DNA of 17,356 nucleotides from Rodentolepis nana (taxonomy: Eukaryota > Platyhelminthes > Cestoda > Cyclophyllidea > Hymenolepididae), in the NCBI GenBank assembly GCA_900617975.1, contig UZAE01014016.1:1-17356 (forward strand). Direction: 5' to 3'. Below, in pieces: positions 8,401-15,086 of the stretch; positions within the stretch are counted from its first letter, which is position 1, and every line of letters begins with the position of its first letter. A program made the translations under genes and the position numbers. Under the pieces are notes generated by a model. The model was not told the origin of the DNA, searched no databases, and saw only the letters and a program-made list of their open reading frames with translations.

Positions 8401-8964
8401 ATACAATAACTCAGAGTTATCTAGCAAAGTACTAAGAAGCTGGAGGGCATAGCAATTAGTTGGCTCCACGTCACTTAAAGCCAATCCGTAGAGAGAAACT
8501 AATGTGGGATCCTGAACTAGTATAAAAGGAAACAAATGACATGTAACCTACTGTTTCAGAGATTGTGACAGACAAAGAAACACCAGGCTGAATACAGCAA
8601 AATAACCTTGCAGCAGCACGAACTGTAGGATCGGAAGGATTTTCGTTAGATATGAGGTACTGAGTCAGGCGATTTATGAAGCTATCATGTCCAGAAATAA
8701 GATGCAGAATAGTACTCAAATCAGAGTTATTCGATTTACGAAGCACTTGTTTATCATCCAGTGGATCTGGATCGGTGTGGTAGTAAATGTTCGTTTGTTC
8801 CTCAAATAGTTCTGCAAGACTGTAAAGTACATCTATAACTCAAACAAAAACTACCTTGTTAATATTTGCACGGGACTGAATCCTGTTTGGGCTCGTTCCG
8901 AACGCCATTGGCTCATTAGCCTCTCGAAACTATCCCTGACCGGATTCTTTACGAAAGTAGACAT
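256..8964 (-). CDS. DCAF1: DCAF1 (VPRBP) orthologue, 13 exons, 3' end beyond the window
   Basis: DCAF1 is the substrate receptor that binds DDB1 in the CUL4 ubiquitin ligase and acts mainly in the nucleus. Thirteen GT-AG exons join in one phase to 1,148 codons. Family landmarks appear in order: an N-terminal block with QWRSERAQTG and DPDPLDD; an armadillo-like helical region with LTSLAEYQD, DAMER and LWLVECSH; ADSIRTLACRGLVGLARSE; LMKEPVLPD; a LisH motif near residues 906-935 (LLEIIWRHLQSKGLHKTA); and NQHAQCPHPLSVCPLFSLR just before the WD40 domain. The order and spacing match animal DCAF1. The WD40 propeller and acidic tail, which bind DDB1, are missing because the window ends, not because the gene is broken. 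A DCAF1-specific low-complexity insertion lies near residues 541-657. Exon junctions are read by eye; identification is firm, single junctions less so. Confidence 0.93.
709..1591 (-). other. DCAF1 intron 12
   Basis: This 883 nt intron lies between GTAGTC and GGCGTTTAG. It holds a C9 run with a further C4 at 1187-1200. I searched it for the RISFIRERP-like block found in vertebrate DCAF1 and did not find a phase-compatible exon, so that block is either absent or too diverged. Confidence 0.7.
1592..1818 (-). CDS. DCAF1: DCAF1 exon 12 with second half of LisH (residues 922-997)
   Basis: The acceptor TTCTTCCTCAG precedes GLHKTAAVLQQEAHLKPGNS, which completes the LisH motif. The rest is a Pro/Ser/Thr-rich linker (SDSEPSTPVAVTLNPDETPS). 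The donor is TCCAAG|GTAGTC. The exon is on the contig left of the N at 2085 while exons 1-11 are right of it, so reading continuity here supports that scaffold join. Confidence 0.92.
2041..2113. repeat. C homopolymer with single-N contig join
   Basis: About 57 C are interrupted by one N at 2085 and one T at 2101. A single N is not a measured gap; scaffolding programs such as SSPACE write one n where contigs are predicted to touch or overlap. The tract is a likely sequencing stop, and its length is not reliable. Confidence 0.85.
2517..2530 (+). repeat. Left target-site duplication of SINE copy A
   Basis: ATTGTGTGATGCAA, identical to 2823-2836 on the other side of the element. Confidence 0.88.
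2531..2822 (+). mobile_element. SINE-like retroposon, copy A, with 14 bp target-site duplication
   Basis: The element starts GGGGTGTGCGATAGACTTAC and ends GATATAAATAAA. It is flanked by a perfect 14 bp direct repeat ATTGTGTGATGCAA at 2517-2530 and 2823-2836. It has no terminal inverted repeats and no coding capacity. The A-rich ATAAATAAA tail and variable-length duplication point to LINE-type retroposition. It lies antisense inside DCAF1 intron 11. I see no clear pol III A and B boxes, so a tRNA origin is not supported. Confidence 0.88.
2823..2836 (+). repeat. Right target-site duplication of SINE copy A
   Basis: ATTGTGTGATGCAA, directly after the ATAAATAAA tail. Confidence 0.88.
2927..3166 (-). 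CDS. DCAF1: DCAF1 exon 11 with first half of LisH (residues 842-922)
   Basis: After TCTCTCCTTGACAG the exon encodes MLMKEPVLPDRMVEHAEFCR, then a helix SSLLMRLVLGNS, VRRAVIVANTRIQW and QEELLEIIWRHLQSKG. The last part is the first helix of the LisH motif, a dimerisation element that in DCAF1 helps assembly of the ligase. The donor AAGG|GTATGT splits the Gly codon, so the LisH motif is shared with exon 12. Confidence 0.92.
3167..3803 (-). other. DCAF1 intron 10
   Basis: The intron is 637 nt between GTGAGT and CCTTGACAG. It contains a (GT) microsatellite near 3757-3773 on the plus strand followed by a CGCG-type tail. No SINE copy or coding segment is visible. Confidence 0.75.
3804..4149 (-). CDS. 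DCAF1: DCAF1 exon 10 (residues 727-842)
   Basis: The acceptor is CCTTCCTCTAG. The exon opens with a basic stretch (NRTISRKRKFEESFGPNG) and then EIPDGTPCRRN, LWSAVRRQHGLMLLLHKLDV and EADSIRTLACRGLVGLARSE, ending MPIFTKSQLQ. The middle is among the best conserved DCAF1 blocks (human MWNVVQSNNGIKVLL and DADQIRALACKALVGLSRS). The donor is CTCCAGA|GTGAGT, phase 1. Confidence 0.92.
4150..4734 (-). other. DCAF1 intron 9
   Basis: The intron is 585 nt. It contains a C9 run at 4394-4402 and a GC-rich island TAGCGCGCCTGCGCGAT near 4655-4671 in otherwise AT-rich sequence. The island resembles a one-mismatch NRF1-type site, but nothing else supports a promoter here. Confidence 0.7.
4735..4927 (-). CDS. 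DCAF1: DCAF1 exon 9 (residues 662-726)
   Basis: After TCTTATAG the exon encodes LMLISMVRDNDQVWDVNVQK, then AILSFIGNLVYRAIDDREHPD and a Ser/Thr-rich end (ESTFATPK). VNVQKAILSFIGN aligns with the family helix AEIQKSALQIIIN. The donor is CCCAAG|GTAAAT. The long intron 8 before it (1,304 nt) holds a C30 run. Confidence 0.88.
4928..6231 (-). other. DCAF1 intron 8
   Basis: This is the largest complete intron, 1,304 nt. It contains a C30 run at 5418-5447 flanked by CCTCC-type repeats. No exon, SINE copy or RNA gene is recognisable in it. Open frames over the C-run encode only Pro or Gly runs. Confidence 0.75.
5418..5447. repeat. C30 homopolymer in DCAF1 intron 8
   Basis: Thirty consecutive C on the plus strand, followed by CCTCC and CCCTCCC units. 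In the DCAF1 transcript this is a G30 run preceded by GGGAGGGAGG, which can form G-quadruplexes. Confidence 0.9.
6232..6860 (-). CDS. DCAF1: DCAF1 exon 8 with low-complexity insertion (residues 453-662)
   Basis: This is the longest exon. It begins LVSYSTNQMTRLISMVVTRM and continues with GIPLLFRVIARNVY, SWPGRNDCTRLAVDILNIMS and YNLAETIA, all aligning with animal DCAF1. From about residue 541 to 657 it carries an Arg/Gly/Ser-rich then acidic stretch (GGGRRANVYQDGDDDGGG, SSESEDDSGPEAAES, then Asn/Pro/Arg-rich). Human DCAF1 has only about 20 residues at this place. The acceptor is CTTCACTGCAG and the donor TTACT|GTGAGT, phase 2. Confidence 0.9.
6937..7140 (-). CDS. DCAF1: DCAF1 exon 7 (residues 385-452)
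   Basis: After TTTGCATTATAG the exon encodes MCVLPIRLSEDRSVVNKDTT, then a helix with LTALRRYLEISLLSWIDTLD and ends ATGNR. It aligns with the DCAF1 stretch containing CMALRKYFEAHL. The donor CGA|GTGAGT is consensus. Both ends are phase 0. The 438 nt intron before it contains open reading that I do not accept as an exon, because joining exons 6 and 7 directly restores family spacing. Confidence 0.88.
7141..7578 (-). other. DCAF1 intron 6
   Basis: The intron is 438 nt and AT-rich, between GTAAGC and CATTATAG. It is the first long intron of the gene; the five introns upstream of it are 35-76 nt. No other feature is seen. Confidence 0.75.
7579..7758 (-). CDS. DCAF1: DCAF1 exon 6 (residues 325-384)
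   Basis: The acceptor TTTTGTTTATAG is followed by MCTLREGLLESIMSYALWLV, then ECSHPSARCYSLFF and NGLRYLFNA. ALWLVECSH and GLRYLFN are strong DCAF1 signatures. The donor is GCC|GTAAGC. Reading through the donor stays open for about 20 codons, but homology resumes exactly at exon 7, so the splice is preferred. Confidence 0.9.
7835..8098 (-). CDS. DCAF1: DCAF1 exon 5 (residues 237-324)
   Basis: The exon encodes IMPYMYDGGVLKHVYHFMET and runs through LTFEALRLLSNLL, FVESQGLELLMKVPKPSVAS and VVLYYTSYFDDAMER. These match, in order, the DCAF1 stretch LTFEALKFL...IPRPS...CLYYLSYNQDAMER and belong to the armadillo-like region. The acceptor is TTTTGTAG and the donor GAAAGG|GTAAAG. The exon is 88 codons with both ends in phase 0. 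Confidence 0.9.
8139..8266 (-). CDS. DCAF1: DCAF1 exon 4 (residues 194-236)
   Basis: The exon is flanked by AATAG and GAT|GTAAGT and encodes RPTGIDDTDFRRRLGYVCLE, then a helix ending YLTSLAEYQD. That last string is a recognisable family block (human has LTPLGEYQE at this place). The flanking introns are 43 and 40 nt. The end is in phase 0. Confidence 0.85.
8310..8511 (-). CDS. DCAF1: DCAF1 exon 3 (residues 127-194)
   Basis: The exon encodes DPTLVSLYGLALSDVEPTN and continues through LLSTLLDNSELLY to VVLKRLTIYSEALDKEMIE. This fits the DCAF1 stretch in which a missing-copy helix pair is followed by a VAIVLRRL-type helix. The acceptor used is TTCAG at 8512 and the donor is ATCGAGC|GTAAGT, a perfect consensus. 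The upstream alternative acceptor CTAG at 8517 is 5 nt away. It ends in phase 1. Confidence 0.8.
8552..8819 (-). CDS. DCAF1: DCAF1 exon 2 (residues 37-126)
   Basis: The acceptor is ACTTTACAG. The exon encodes SLAELFEEQTNIYYHTDPDP followed by LDD, close to the family block with DPDPFDD, then helices of the armadillo-like region ending near VTISET. The intron before it is only 35 nt. The 3' boundary is uncertain: ACA|GTAGGT at 8552 in phase 0 is chosen, but ACAGTAG|GTTACA, 4 nt later, would pair with the earlier acceptor of exon 3 and also keep the frame, adding VVQ. Confidence 0.8.
8855..8964 (-). CDS. DCAF1: DCAF1 exon 1 (start codon, residues 1-37)
   Basis: The exon opens with ATG at 8964 (MSTFVKNPVRDSFERL...) and ends at AACAAG|GTAG. 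The part around residues 12-36 (FERLMSQWRSERAQTG, then PVQILT) resembles the N-terminus of animal DCAF1, which also starts only a few residues before this block, so this start is preferred. An out-of-frame ATG lies 28 bp upstream (8992). It would read 20 codons and stop inside this exon. The exon ends in phase 2. Confidence 0.85.
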
Positions 8965-8992
8965 GTCCAAGTAAAACTTTGGAAGACCTCAT
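8965..8992 (-). promoter_or_regulatory. DCAF1 5' leader with possible splice acceptor and upstream ATG
   Basis: Read on the minus strand, CTTTCCTTTTTACTATGAG ends at 8988, 23 nt before the start codon, and looks like a 3' splice site. It could take a 5'-UTR exon or a trans-spliced leader, both known in flatworms. If it is used, the out-of-frame ATG at 8992 is removed from the mRNA. If not, a 20-codon upstream ORF overlaps the DCAF1 start. No promoter motif is recognisable. Confidence 0.3.
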
Positions 8993-10191
8993 AGTAAAAA
9001 GGAAAGTAAAAATTCTGTATTTAAAACAGTTTAAAGCAAATGTAAAAGAAAACTGCCAGAGTTGTCACAGGTTTATTCATGAAAATGCATCAACTGCGAA
9101 AATCAGTCAAAATAAATGAGAAACAATTATAATTTTAAGTCGCAATTATAAGTCAAATTTTTAATTTAAATAATAGTGAAAACGATACATGAAACGTAGA
9201 AACCCCGTTTTAAATAAAATGCATGCTTTACCAGGCTACAACCTTATATGTGAATAATTGGGTCGGAATGGAATATTCAAGTAACGAGGGTGACTTTGAT
9301 AGGGTAATTGCAGATTTATGATAAATTGCCCAAAACTTACATCGAGTAAGCACTTGTGAGCAACAATCAATGAGGACTGAAAGGCATTAGTTTGTAGGCG
9401 CTAAAATGTTTCATTGTAAGCAACGAAATGCAAGGTGAACACAAGATATTTATAATAATATTCGAAATCTTACACTACTAAATTAACTATCAATCAGTTA
9501 TGTTAATTTTGTTTGTTGCAAAATTAACTTAATAGAATATTGTATTTCACTTCAATCTCCTATGAATGAAATAAGTTATCTTTAATTTCTGCCAATTTGG
9601 ATAACATTTAATTTCACAATCTTTAGGGATCGCATTAAGAAAAATAATAAAAACAATATCTCAATCTAACAAAACATTATTTATGTCAACAGCGTTATTT
9701 AGTGAAGTAGAGAGGAGAAAGATAAGGCAAAGTAGGTACTATAAATGATTTATTAATTTCAGCTTTTTGAAGCAATTTATATGAGTTTAACTTAATGGCC
9801 ATAAAAGCCATTCATGCATTAGTTAAATTTTATGTCGTGAATTCAGTTAACGAAAAGAAGGTATGAATAAGATTGGTGAGTTTATATATCTAAAAAATAT
9901 ATAAAGTTGAGTCACTCAGGATTGAGGCAAATGAAAACCGTCTTGCATTATGTGGGTACAGCATCATTTTAAGCTAAGGAGAGGAGTACATCTTTGGAAT
10001 TTCCAATTGATTAACAAATAAACGAATCTGATCTTCCATCTAAGTTACAAAATGATGCCAGTTGTCTCATAAGTAAGCTCACTTCATTGGCCAATTTAAT
10101 TTCCGTAACTTAAAGCACTGTGCAAAATCACGTCGAAATATTAATCATATAAACAAGATGAATACATGGTAATATTAATTCCATTATAATG
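8993..10191. other. AT-rich region upstream of DCAF1, no gene seen
   Basis: About 1.2 kb of AT-rich sequence with no long open frame, no SINE copy and no recognisable RNA gene on either strand. It must contain the DCAF1 promoter unless that lies further right, but no specific element can be named. Confidence 0.6.
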
Positions 10192-10466
10192 TTACCTCCA
10201 GGTGGTGCACCCCGGGCAAAGTATACTCATACGACAAAAAGTCTATTAACCGGAAGTCGACTTTTGAATTCAAACTTCCATGATCCGTCTGTATTTTAAA
10301 TTCAAACATTTCCCCAGAACTCACCTCACTTTATTTTTTTTCTCTGTCCTTATGTTTGCCTCTTTTTCCTCTGTGAATCACTCTTCTATTCCCCTCCATC
10401 TCGACTTTGATCCTTCTCCCCTCTGTGAAGTTCGAGGGCAACTTAAGGGCTAATGATAATTATCAC
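10192..10466 (+). mobile_element. SINE-like retroposon, copy B1 (older, 5'-truncated, interrupted)
   Basis: The sequence starts at the TTACCTCC part of the element, about 15 bp inside its usual 5' end, and runs to the GGGCTAATGATAATTATCAC region. There it is interrupted by copy B2. Its last part continues at about 10798-10832 as TATCACAAAGCCTGTCTTTC and an ATAAAAATATA tail. It is the most diverged copy, with extra ATTCAAA stretches, and has no clear target duplication, consistent with an old insertion. Confidence 0.75.
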
Positions 10467-10791
10467 GGGGTGTGCAATAGACTTAACTCCATGTGGTGCA
10501 CCCTGGGCAACGTATACTCATACGGCAAAAAGTTTACTCATCGGCAGTTGACTTCTCACTTCAAACTACTATGACCCCCACTGTATGTCATATTCGACTT
10601 CTCTCACAGTACTCACCTCACATTGTTTTCTACCTTTACCACCTTCGTCTTTGAAACACTCTTCTGTTCCCCACCCCCACCCCATCTCGACTATTTTCAC
10701 TTTGGTGTTCCTCCTCCTCTCTGTGAAGCCTGAAGTCAGCTAAAGGGCCAATGATAGCCATCAAGGCGCCTGCCATTTGATATAAATAAAT
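10467..10791 (+). mobile_element. SINE-like retroposon, copy B2, nested in B1
   Basis: A full element from GGGGTGTGCAATAGACTTAA to GATATAAATAAA lies inside B1. The sequence before it (GATAATTATCAC, 10455-10466) and after it (GAATACTATCAC, 10792-10803) matches at 9 of 12 bases, compatible with a decayed target-site duplication. The B1 sequence resumes directly after it. This copy is duplicated exactly at 13175-13499. Confidence 0.82.
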
Positions 10792-10797
10792 GAATAC

Positions 10798-10832
10798 TAT
10801 CACAAAGCCTGTCTTTCGATAAAAATATATTA
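10798..10832 (+). mobile_element. 3' remainder of SINE copy B1
   Basis: TATCACAAAGCCTGTCTTTC followed by GATAAAAATATATTA matches the usual 3' end ATCAAAACGCCTGCCATTTG plus tail, and completes B1 after the B2 insertion. Confidence 0.7.
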
Positions 10833-11743
10833 ATGATACATTTGATCAAAGGGGAGAAAATAATTAGGCGAAAATATAAAATTCTATGGAAAACTAAAGA
10901 TGAAAATACAAGTTCTTCTGATAAATGTGTTCAAATCCATTAAAAATAAGAATCGAATTTGGAAATAAAATTGGTGAAATTTATCGATTTTCGAAATGTG
11001 CTAAAACTAACAGGCAAAATAATTGGAAGTAAANCCGGCAAATATTAAGTTTATTGAGTTATCATTACTTATCCCGAGTTGCCATAATACTATGAGGATC
11101 AAGATGGAATGGTAATAGGCAGAAAAACGCAGACCACATATTGACTTGGAATTTAGTTCCCCACCAGTTCACAGATTTAATTGTTTAGAACAAAAAACGT
11201 CTTAATAGGAGTGTGTATCTATTGATAATTCAGCTGTCTTCCATTTTTCCTTATTTTAAAATTTACTTGTGATTTAATTTAAAAAAAAAGAATTCGGAAA
11301 AGTGGAGTATCTGATTATGTATTCCAAAACGTCCATATATTTTCAGTTCAAATTGATCAAGTTTAAGCTCACTGAATTAAAAAAATAGAGTAGAGTTTGA
11401 AGACTTCTGGCTTGGATAAGGGAAAAAAACAAGTTTTCTTGATTTGGAATAGTGGTGGGTGCATCTTCATCATCATTGAAGCAGCCTTGATTTGTGATAT
11501 CGCAAGACTTTAGCTTCATTCACGCTCTATTTCTAGTCCCATAGAAACGCCCCACAGAGTGGTAATCAATTAGTACATTCGATAATTGACTATGTAAAAT
11601 TCCCCCGCCTTTTAGTGAATTCCAGTCAAAATTTCTGCAAGGAATGCTATTTTCCCACCTCGGTCTCTTTCTTTCCATTCGCTGTTTACATATAATTTGG
11701 CGTTTAAATCAATCAGGGAAATTAATCACTTTCCTTAGCCAGT

Positions 11744-11782
11744 GGGCGCGCGTGGTGCAGAAGTCGTTTACGCGCGTGCGCC
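11744..11782. other. GC-rich inverted repeat (possible promoter island)
   Basis: GGGCGCGCGT at 11744-11753 faces ACGCGCGTGCGCC at 11770-11782, able to form an imperfect hairpin. GCGCGTGCGC is one base from an NRF1-type palindrome. In AT-rich surroundings this CpG cluster could mark a promoter, but no transcript is visible next to it. Confidence 0.3.
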
Positions 11783-11844
11783 TTTTAAATTTCCCAGCTG
11801 CAATAGACCTGAATGGGCGAGAAAGCGTTGGGGCTAAATGGGCA

Positions 11845-11901
11845 AGAGAGAGAGAAAGAGAGGGAGGGAGTGAGGGGAGGGGGATGGGTGGGAGGGAGAG
11901 T
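11845..11901 (+). repeat. Purine-rich GA/GGGA tract
   Basis: Almost pure purine, with AGAGAGAGAGAAAGAGAG then GGGAGGGAGTGAGGGGAGGG. Several G3-G5 runs give quadruplex potential on the plus strand. Confidence 0.75.
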
Positions 11902-12870
11902 AGTGAAGGCGACTTGCATCCCCCTCTTTTGGCAACACTGCGGCAAATAAATCCCCAAAATAGCACCGTGGTCTCACTCATTCCCCTTATATAACCAGCT
12001 GCATTCAATTCGAGGCGGTTGATGAGTTGTTATAAGGGCGATGGAACGTAATAGTCAATCATGGTTCTACAAAAGTGATTCCCTCAATGGAATTGAAATT
12101 TATAATGGCTTGCAATTTGTGATAATTTTTGGTATTTGAATAATCAATATTCATTGGCCTCGCTTAATATATGATAAACTGAGTAAGCTTTGGTATAAAT
12201 TCATAATTCAACTCCACTCAGGTCACATTTTAAAGCGAGTCTCTTTTGTAAGTTTTGAATGCTTTTCAATCCTTTGCATTATAACGGCTTGTAGCAGCGT
12301 TCAATTTCCGTATTTCGAATGCCCTTAGCAATCAATTATAAACTATGGCTCTAAGATGGATTAATTACTTCCACAGTCAGTTTGACCCCGTTATAAGGCC
12401 GATGTTGAAGGTGTCTAGGCTTGTCTGCTTGGAGAATACAATCGTGAATCTACAATAGAAAGTTTTAGCAGATGGCTAATAGGAAACACGTTTTTTTTTC
12501 CAACGAGAGTGGCCGTTGATGAAACCACCTTCGAGATTCGAAAATAACAGGGCTACATTGGAGAGGGGAGGGGAGGTGAAGTCTTTGGTGGGTAATGAAC
12601 ACAATTAAAGTCCAATTCGTCTTTGCATTACAAAGTAAATGGGTGGGGGGGGGGGTTGGGAGAGGAAGAGGGAGAGAGAGAGGAGACTAAAAAGTTTACA
12701 TCGAAAGAGGTATTCAGGAAGCAGTGAAATCTACAGTTTGCGCCTTGCGCTTTTAAAGTACATCCTTTTCTCACTCACTTCTGCCCTCCCTCCTTCCCCC
12801 CCCCCTTTCCATCAGGTAAGTCACGCCGGTTGGCCGGTCTGTGATATTTGTAAACTCTCATCTTTACGAT

Positions 12871-12888
12871 GTGTGTGTGTGTGTGTGT
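12871..12888 (+). repeat. (GT)9 microsatellite
   Basis: Nine GT units followed by TTTTTCC. A similar (GT) stretch is in DCAF1 intron 10 near 3757-3773. Confidence 0.85.
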
Positions 12889-13044
12889 TTTTCCTTCGGT
12901 GGGAATTTGCATTCAAACGCGCACAACAAGGGGGGAATCACTGACCGCTGGGATTTTGGTCAGTCTTACTTTCTGGCATTTTGCTGGAGTTTCGTGTACT
13001 TTTAAGAGCTCTCACCCAACAAATGACTCATAGAATTCAATCGA

Positions 13045-13163
13045 ATTTATTTATTTAGTTATATCAAATGGCAGGCGTTTTGATAGCTATCATTGGCCCT
13101 TTGGTTGACTTCAGGCTTCACAGAGGGGTGGAACATCAAAGTGAAAGGGTTCGAGAAGGTGGG
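13045..13163 (-). mobile_element. SINE-like retroposon, copy D, cut by contig end
   Basis: The minus-strand element shows its tail (TTTATTTATTTAG on the plus strand), then ATCAAATGGCAGGCGTTTTG, and stops at the N after about 119 bp, in the middle of the element. Contig ends commonly fall in repeats, so this is an incomplete assembly rather than a biological truncation. Confidence 0.82.
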
Positions 13164-13164
13164 N

Positions 13165-13741
13165 TAATTATCACGGGGTGTGCAATAGACTTAACTCCAT
13201 GTGGTGCACCCTGGGCAACGTATACTCATACGGCAAAAAGTTTACTCATCGGCAGTTGACTTCTCACTTCAAACTACTATGACCCCCACTGTATGTCATA
13301 TTCGACTTCTCTCACAGTACTCACCTCACATTGTTTTCTACCTTTACCACCTTCGTCTTTGAAACACTCTTCTGTTCCCCACCCCCACCCCATCTCGACT
13401 ATTTTCACTTTGGTGTTCCTCCTCCTCTCTGTGAAGCCTGAAGTCAGCTAAAGGGCCAATGATAGCCATCAAGGCGCCTGCCATTTGATATAAATAAATG
13501 AATACTATCACAAAGCCTGTCTTTCGATAAAAATATATTAATGATACATTTGATCAAAGGGGAGAAAATAATTAGGCGAAAATATAAAATTCTATGGAAA
13601 ACTAAAGATGAAAATACAAGTTCTTCTGATAAATGTGTTCAAATCCATTAAAAATAAGAATCGAATTTGGAAATAAAATTGGTGAAATTTATCGATTTTC
13701 GAAATGTGCTAAAACTAACAGGCAAAATAATTGGAAGTAAA
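13165..13741. repeat. 577 bp exact duplicate, second copy (assembly overlap)
   Basis: Identical to 10457-11033, beginning directly after the N at 13164. It includes a second listing of SINE copy B2 (13175-13499). After 13741 the sequence continues (TGCTAAAAAAGGG) and probably represents the true continuation of 11033. Confidence 0.9.
13175..13499 (+). mobile_element. SINE-like retroposon, apparent copy that duplicates B2
   Basis: Base-for-base the same as 10467-10791, inside the duplicated contig end. It should probably not be counted as a separate insertion. Confidence 0.8.
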
Positions 13742-15086
13742 TGCTAAAAAAGGGAAGGGAAAATAAATGTTGGTTTTAGGGAAAACAAATAATTTTTCAA
13801 AGAAAAGAACCAAAAATGAGAAATTCCCAAATAAAACGGTACATAAAGAAAACAGGGATTAGTGATATTTTGTTTATTCGAAATTAATTATTATTGAAAA
13901 GAATAAAAATGTAATGGATCTTTACAGTTAATTTAGTAACCGGAGATAAACGATTTCTTAGTGAAAGTATAAAAGTTAATCGAAGGTGGAACTTGGATAC
14001 CTGGTGAGGCAACCAATGTTCCTATCTCCTTGGGATTCTCGTAATGCGACATTGTGTCGGCTACTCCTTTGAATTTGAGAGAAATTACACCAATACTAAT
14101 TCTGAAGGTCTACTTTCTCTCGACAACATCGTATATAGATTGATAGCGATTTCTTCATTTTCCACGTTGGTAGTACAGCACCTCGTTTTCAATCATTGGT
14201 AACAGTGTAAGCCACCTTCCACCTAGAGCTACCAGACCAATGAAGTCCAATTGCGAAAAAATAAAAAAACAGCCTTGCATCAATTAAATAAGTCTGAGTA
14301 CCAATCAATTAAGATGAAAACTTTCGCCTGTTTTGGCATGGCAGGCTCTCCAAATATCCTTAAATCCCCGAACCCAAAGATAATACGTACACATTATACA
14401 GGGTCATTAGACAACACTTTATTTCAATGTAGCAAATATGAATAATTTATGAATAATTAACAAGAATGCGATAGTTTTACTTTTATTCGAAAAAAATGAT
14501 TCTTCGTTCGGCTGCTCCCGGAGAGTAAAAAAAACCCACTGGCTCCAGCATGGCTTAAACAGGTTCCAGCATGCTGAAAACGGTCACAAAAGCAACCCAT
14601 TCAAAGTTCCCACTCTCTTTCTAACAGGAGGCGAGCTTCTAAACCGGAAATCTATTTGAAAAGTGTGTGTCGAAGTGATGAGTGTTGAGATTGGAGAAAG
14701 TAACCCAAAACTCAAATTAGACTTTTTCTCGCGTAGGGCGTTGAAAATCAACGCAGAATGCATCAACCATCTCATGATTCGCAGTATCAACAATCGAATA
14801 TTGGCAACAATGTGCAATTAAGAGGACCTTTGTAAAAGTGCAAAGCTAAATGTATGTTTGTGCAATTTAGGAAATTGTTAATCATCAGGCATTTACAATT
14901 TTCGATTCTCAACAAATAAGCAATACCACAAATTAAAGTTGAAATATTAAAAAATGTTTCAACGAAAGGCGCTTGGTAAATGACAAACAGTGTAATCGAC
15001 GTTAGCCAGTACATAGACTAGTAGATTGAGTGTAAAACGGCACCAAAACTGATCCAAGGGAACATTTTGGGAAGGAAAAAACTCAC
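13742..15086. other. Intergenic or intronic sequence, no gene supported
   Basis: AT-rich sequence with only short open frames. A 47-codon plus-strand frame at 14678-14821 has a non-repetitive composition but no homology I recognise. CATGCTG-type short repeats occur at 14548-14578 (GCATGGCTTAAACAG, GCATGCTG). If the exon at 15087-15196 is real, this tract begins with its downstream intron. Confidence 0.5.

Larger units (their letters stand above)
10457..11033. repeat. 577 bp exact duplicate, first copy (assembly overlap)
   Basis: Read line by line, this stretch is identical to 13165-13741. It ends exactly at the N at 11034. It covers copy B2 and 242 bp of unique AT-rich sequence after it. The best reading is the end of one contig that overlaps the start of another. 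Confidence 0.9.
11035..13044. other. Contig of uncertain placement, no gene seen
   Basis: The sequence between the two N joins. It holds a GC-rich hairpin near 11744-11782, a purine-rich GA/GGGA tract at 11845-11901, a G11 run at 12645-12655 and (GT)9 at 12871-12888. The longest open frames cover the purine tract and GT repeat and read as low-complexity peptides, so I do not call them genes. Its linkage to the neighbours is doubtful. Confidence 0.6.

Noticed and set aside
11644..12008. Open frames of about 100-116 codons on both strands.
   Set aside because: Both cross the purine tract (Arg/Glu/Gly or Ser/Leu/Pro runs), have no domain I recognise, and lie on a doubtfully placed contig.
12639..12944. 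Plus-strand open frame of about 100 codons.
   Set aside because: Begins in a G11 run and passes GA and GT repeats; reads as low-complexity peptide.
14678..14821. Plus-strand 47-codon frame starting MSVEIGESNPKLKLDFF.
   Set aside because: Composition is protein-like, but it has no recognised homology and no flanking splice signals or promoter that would support it; antisense frames are open too.
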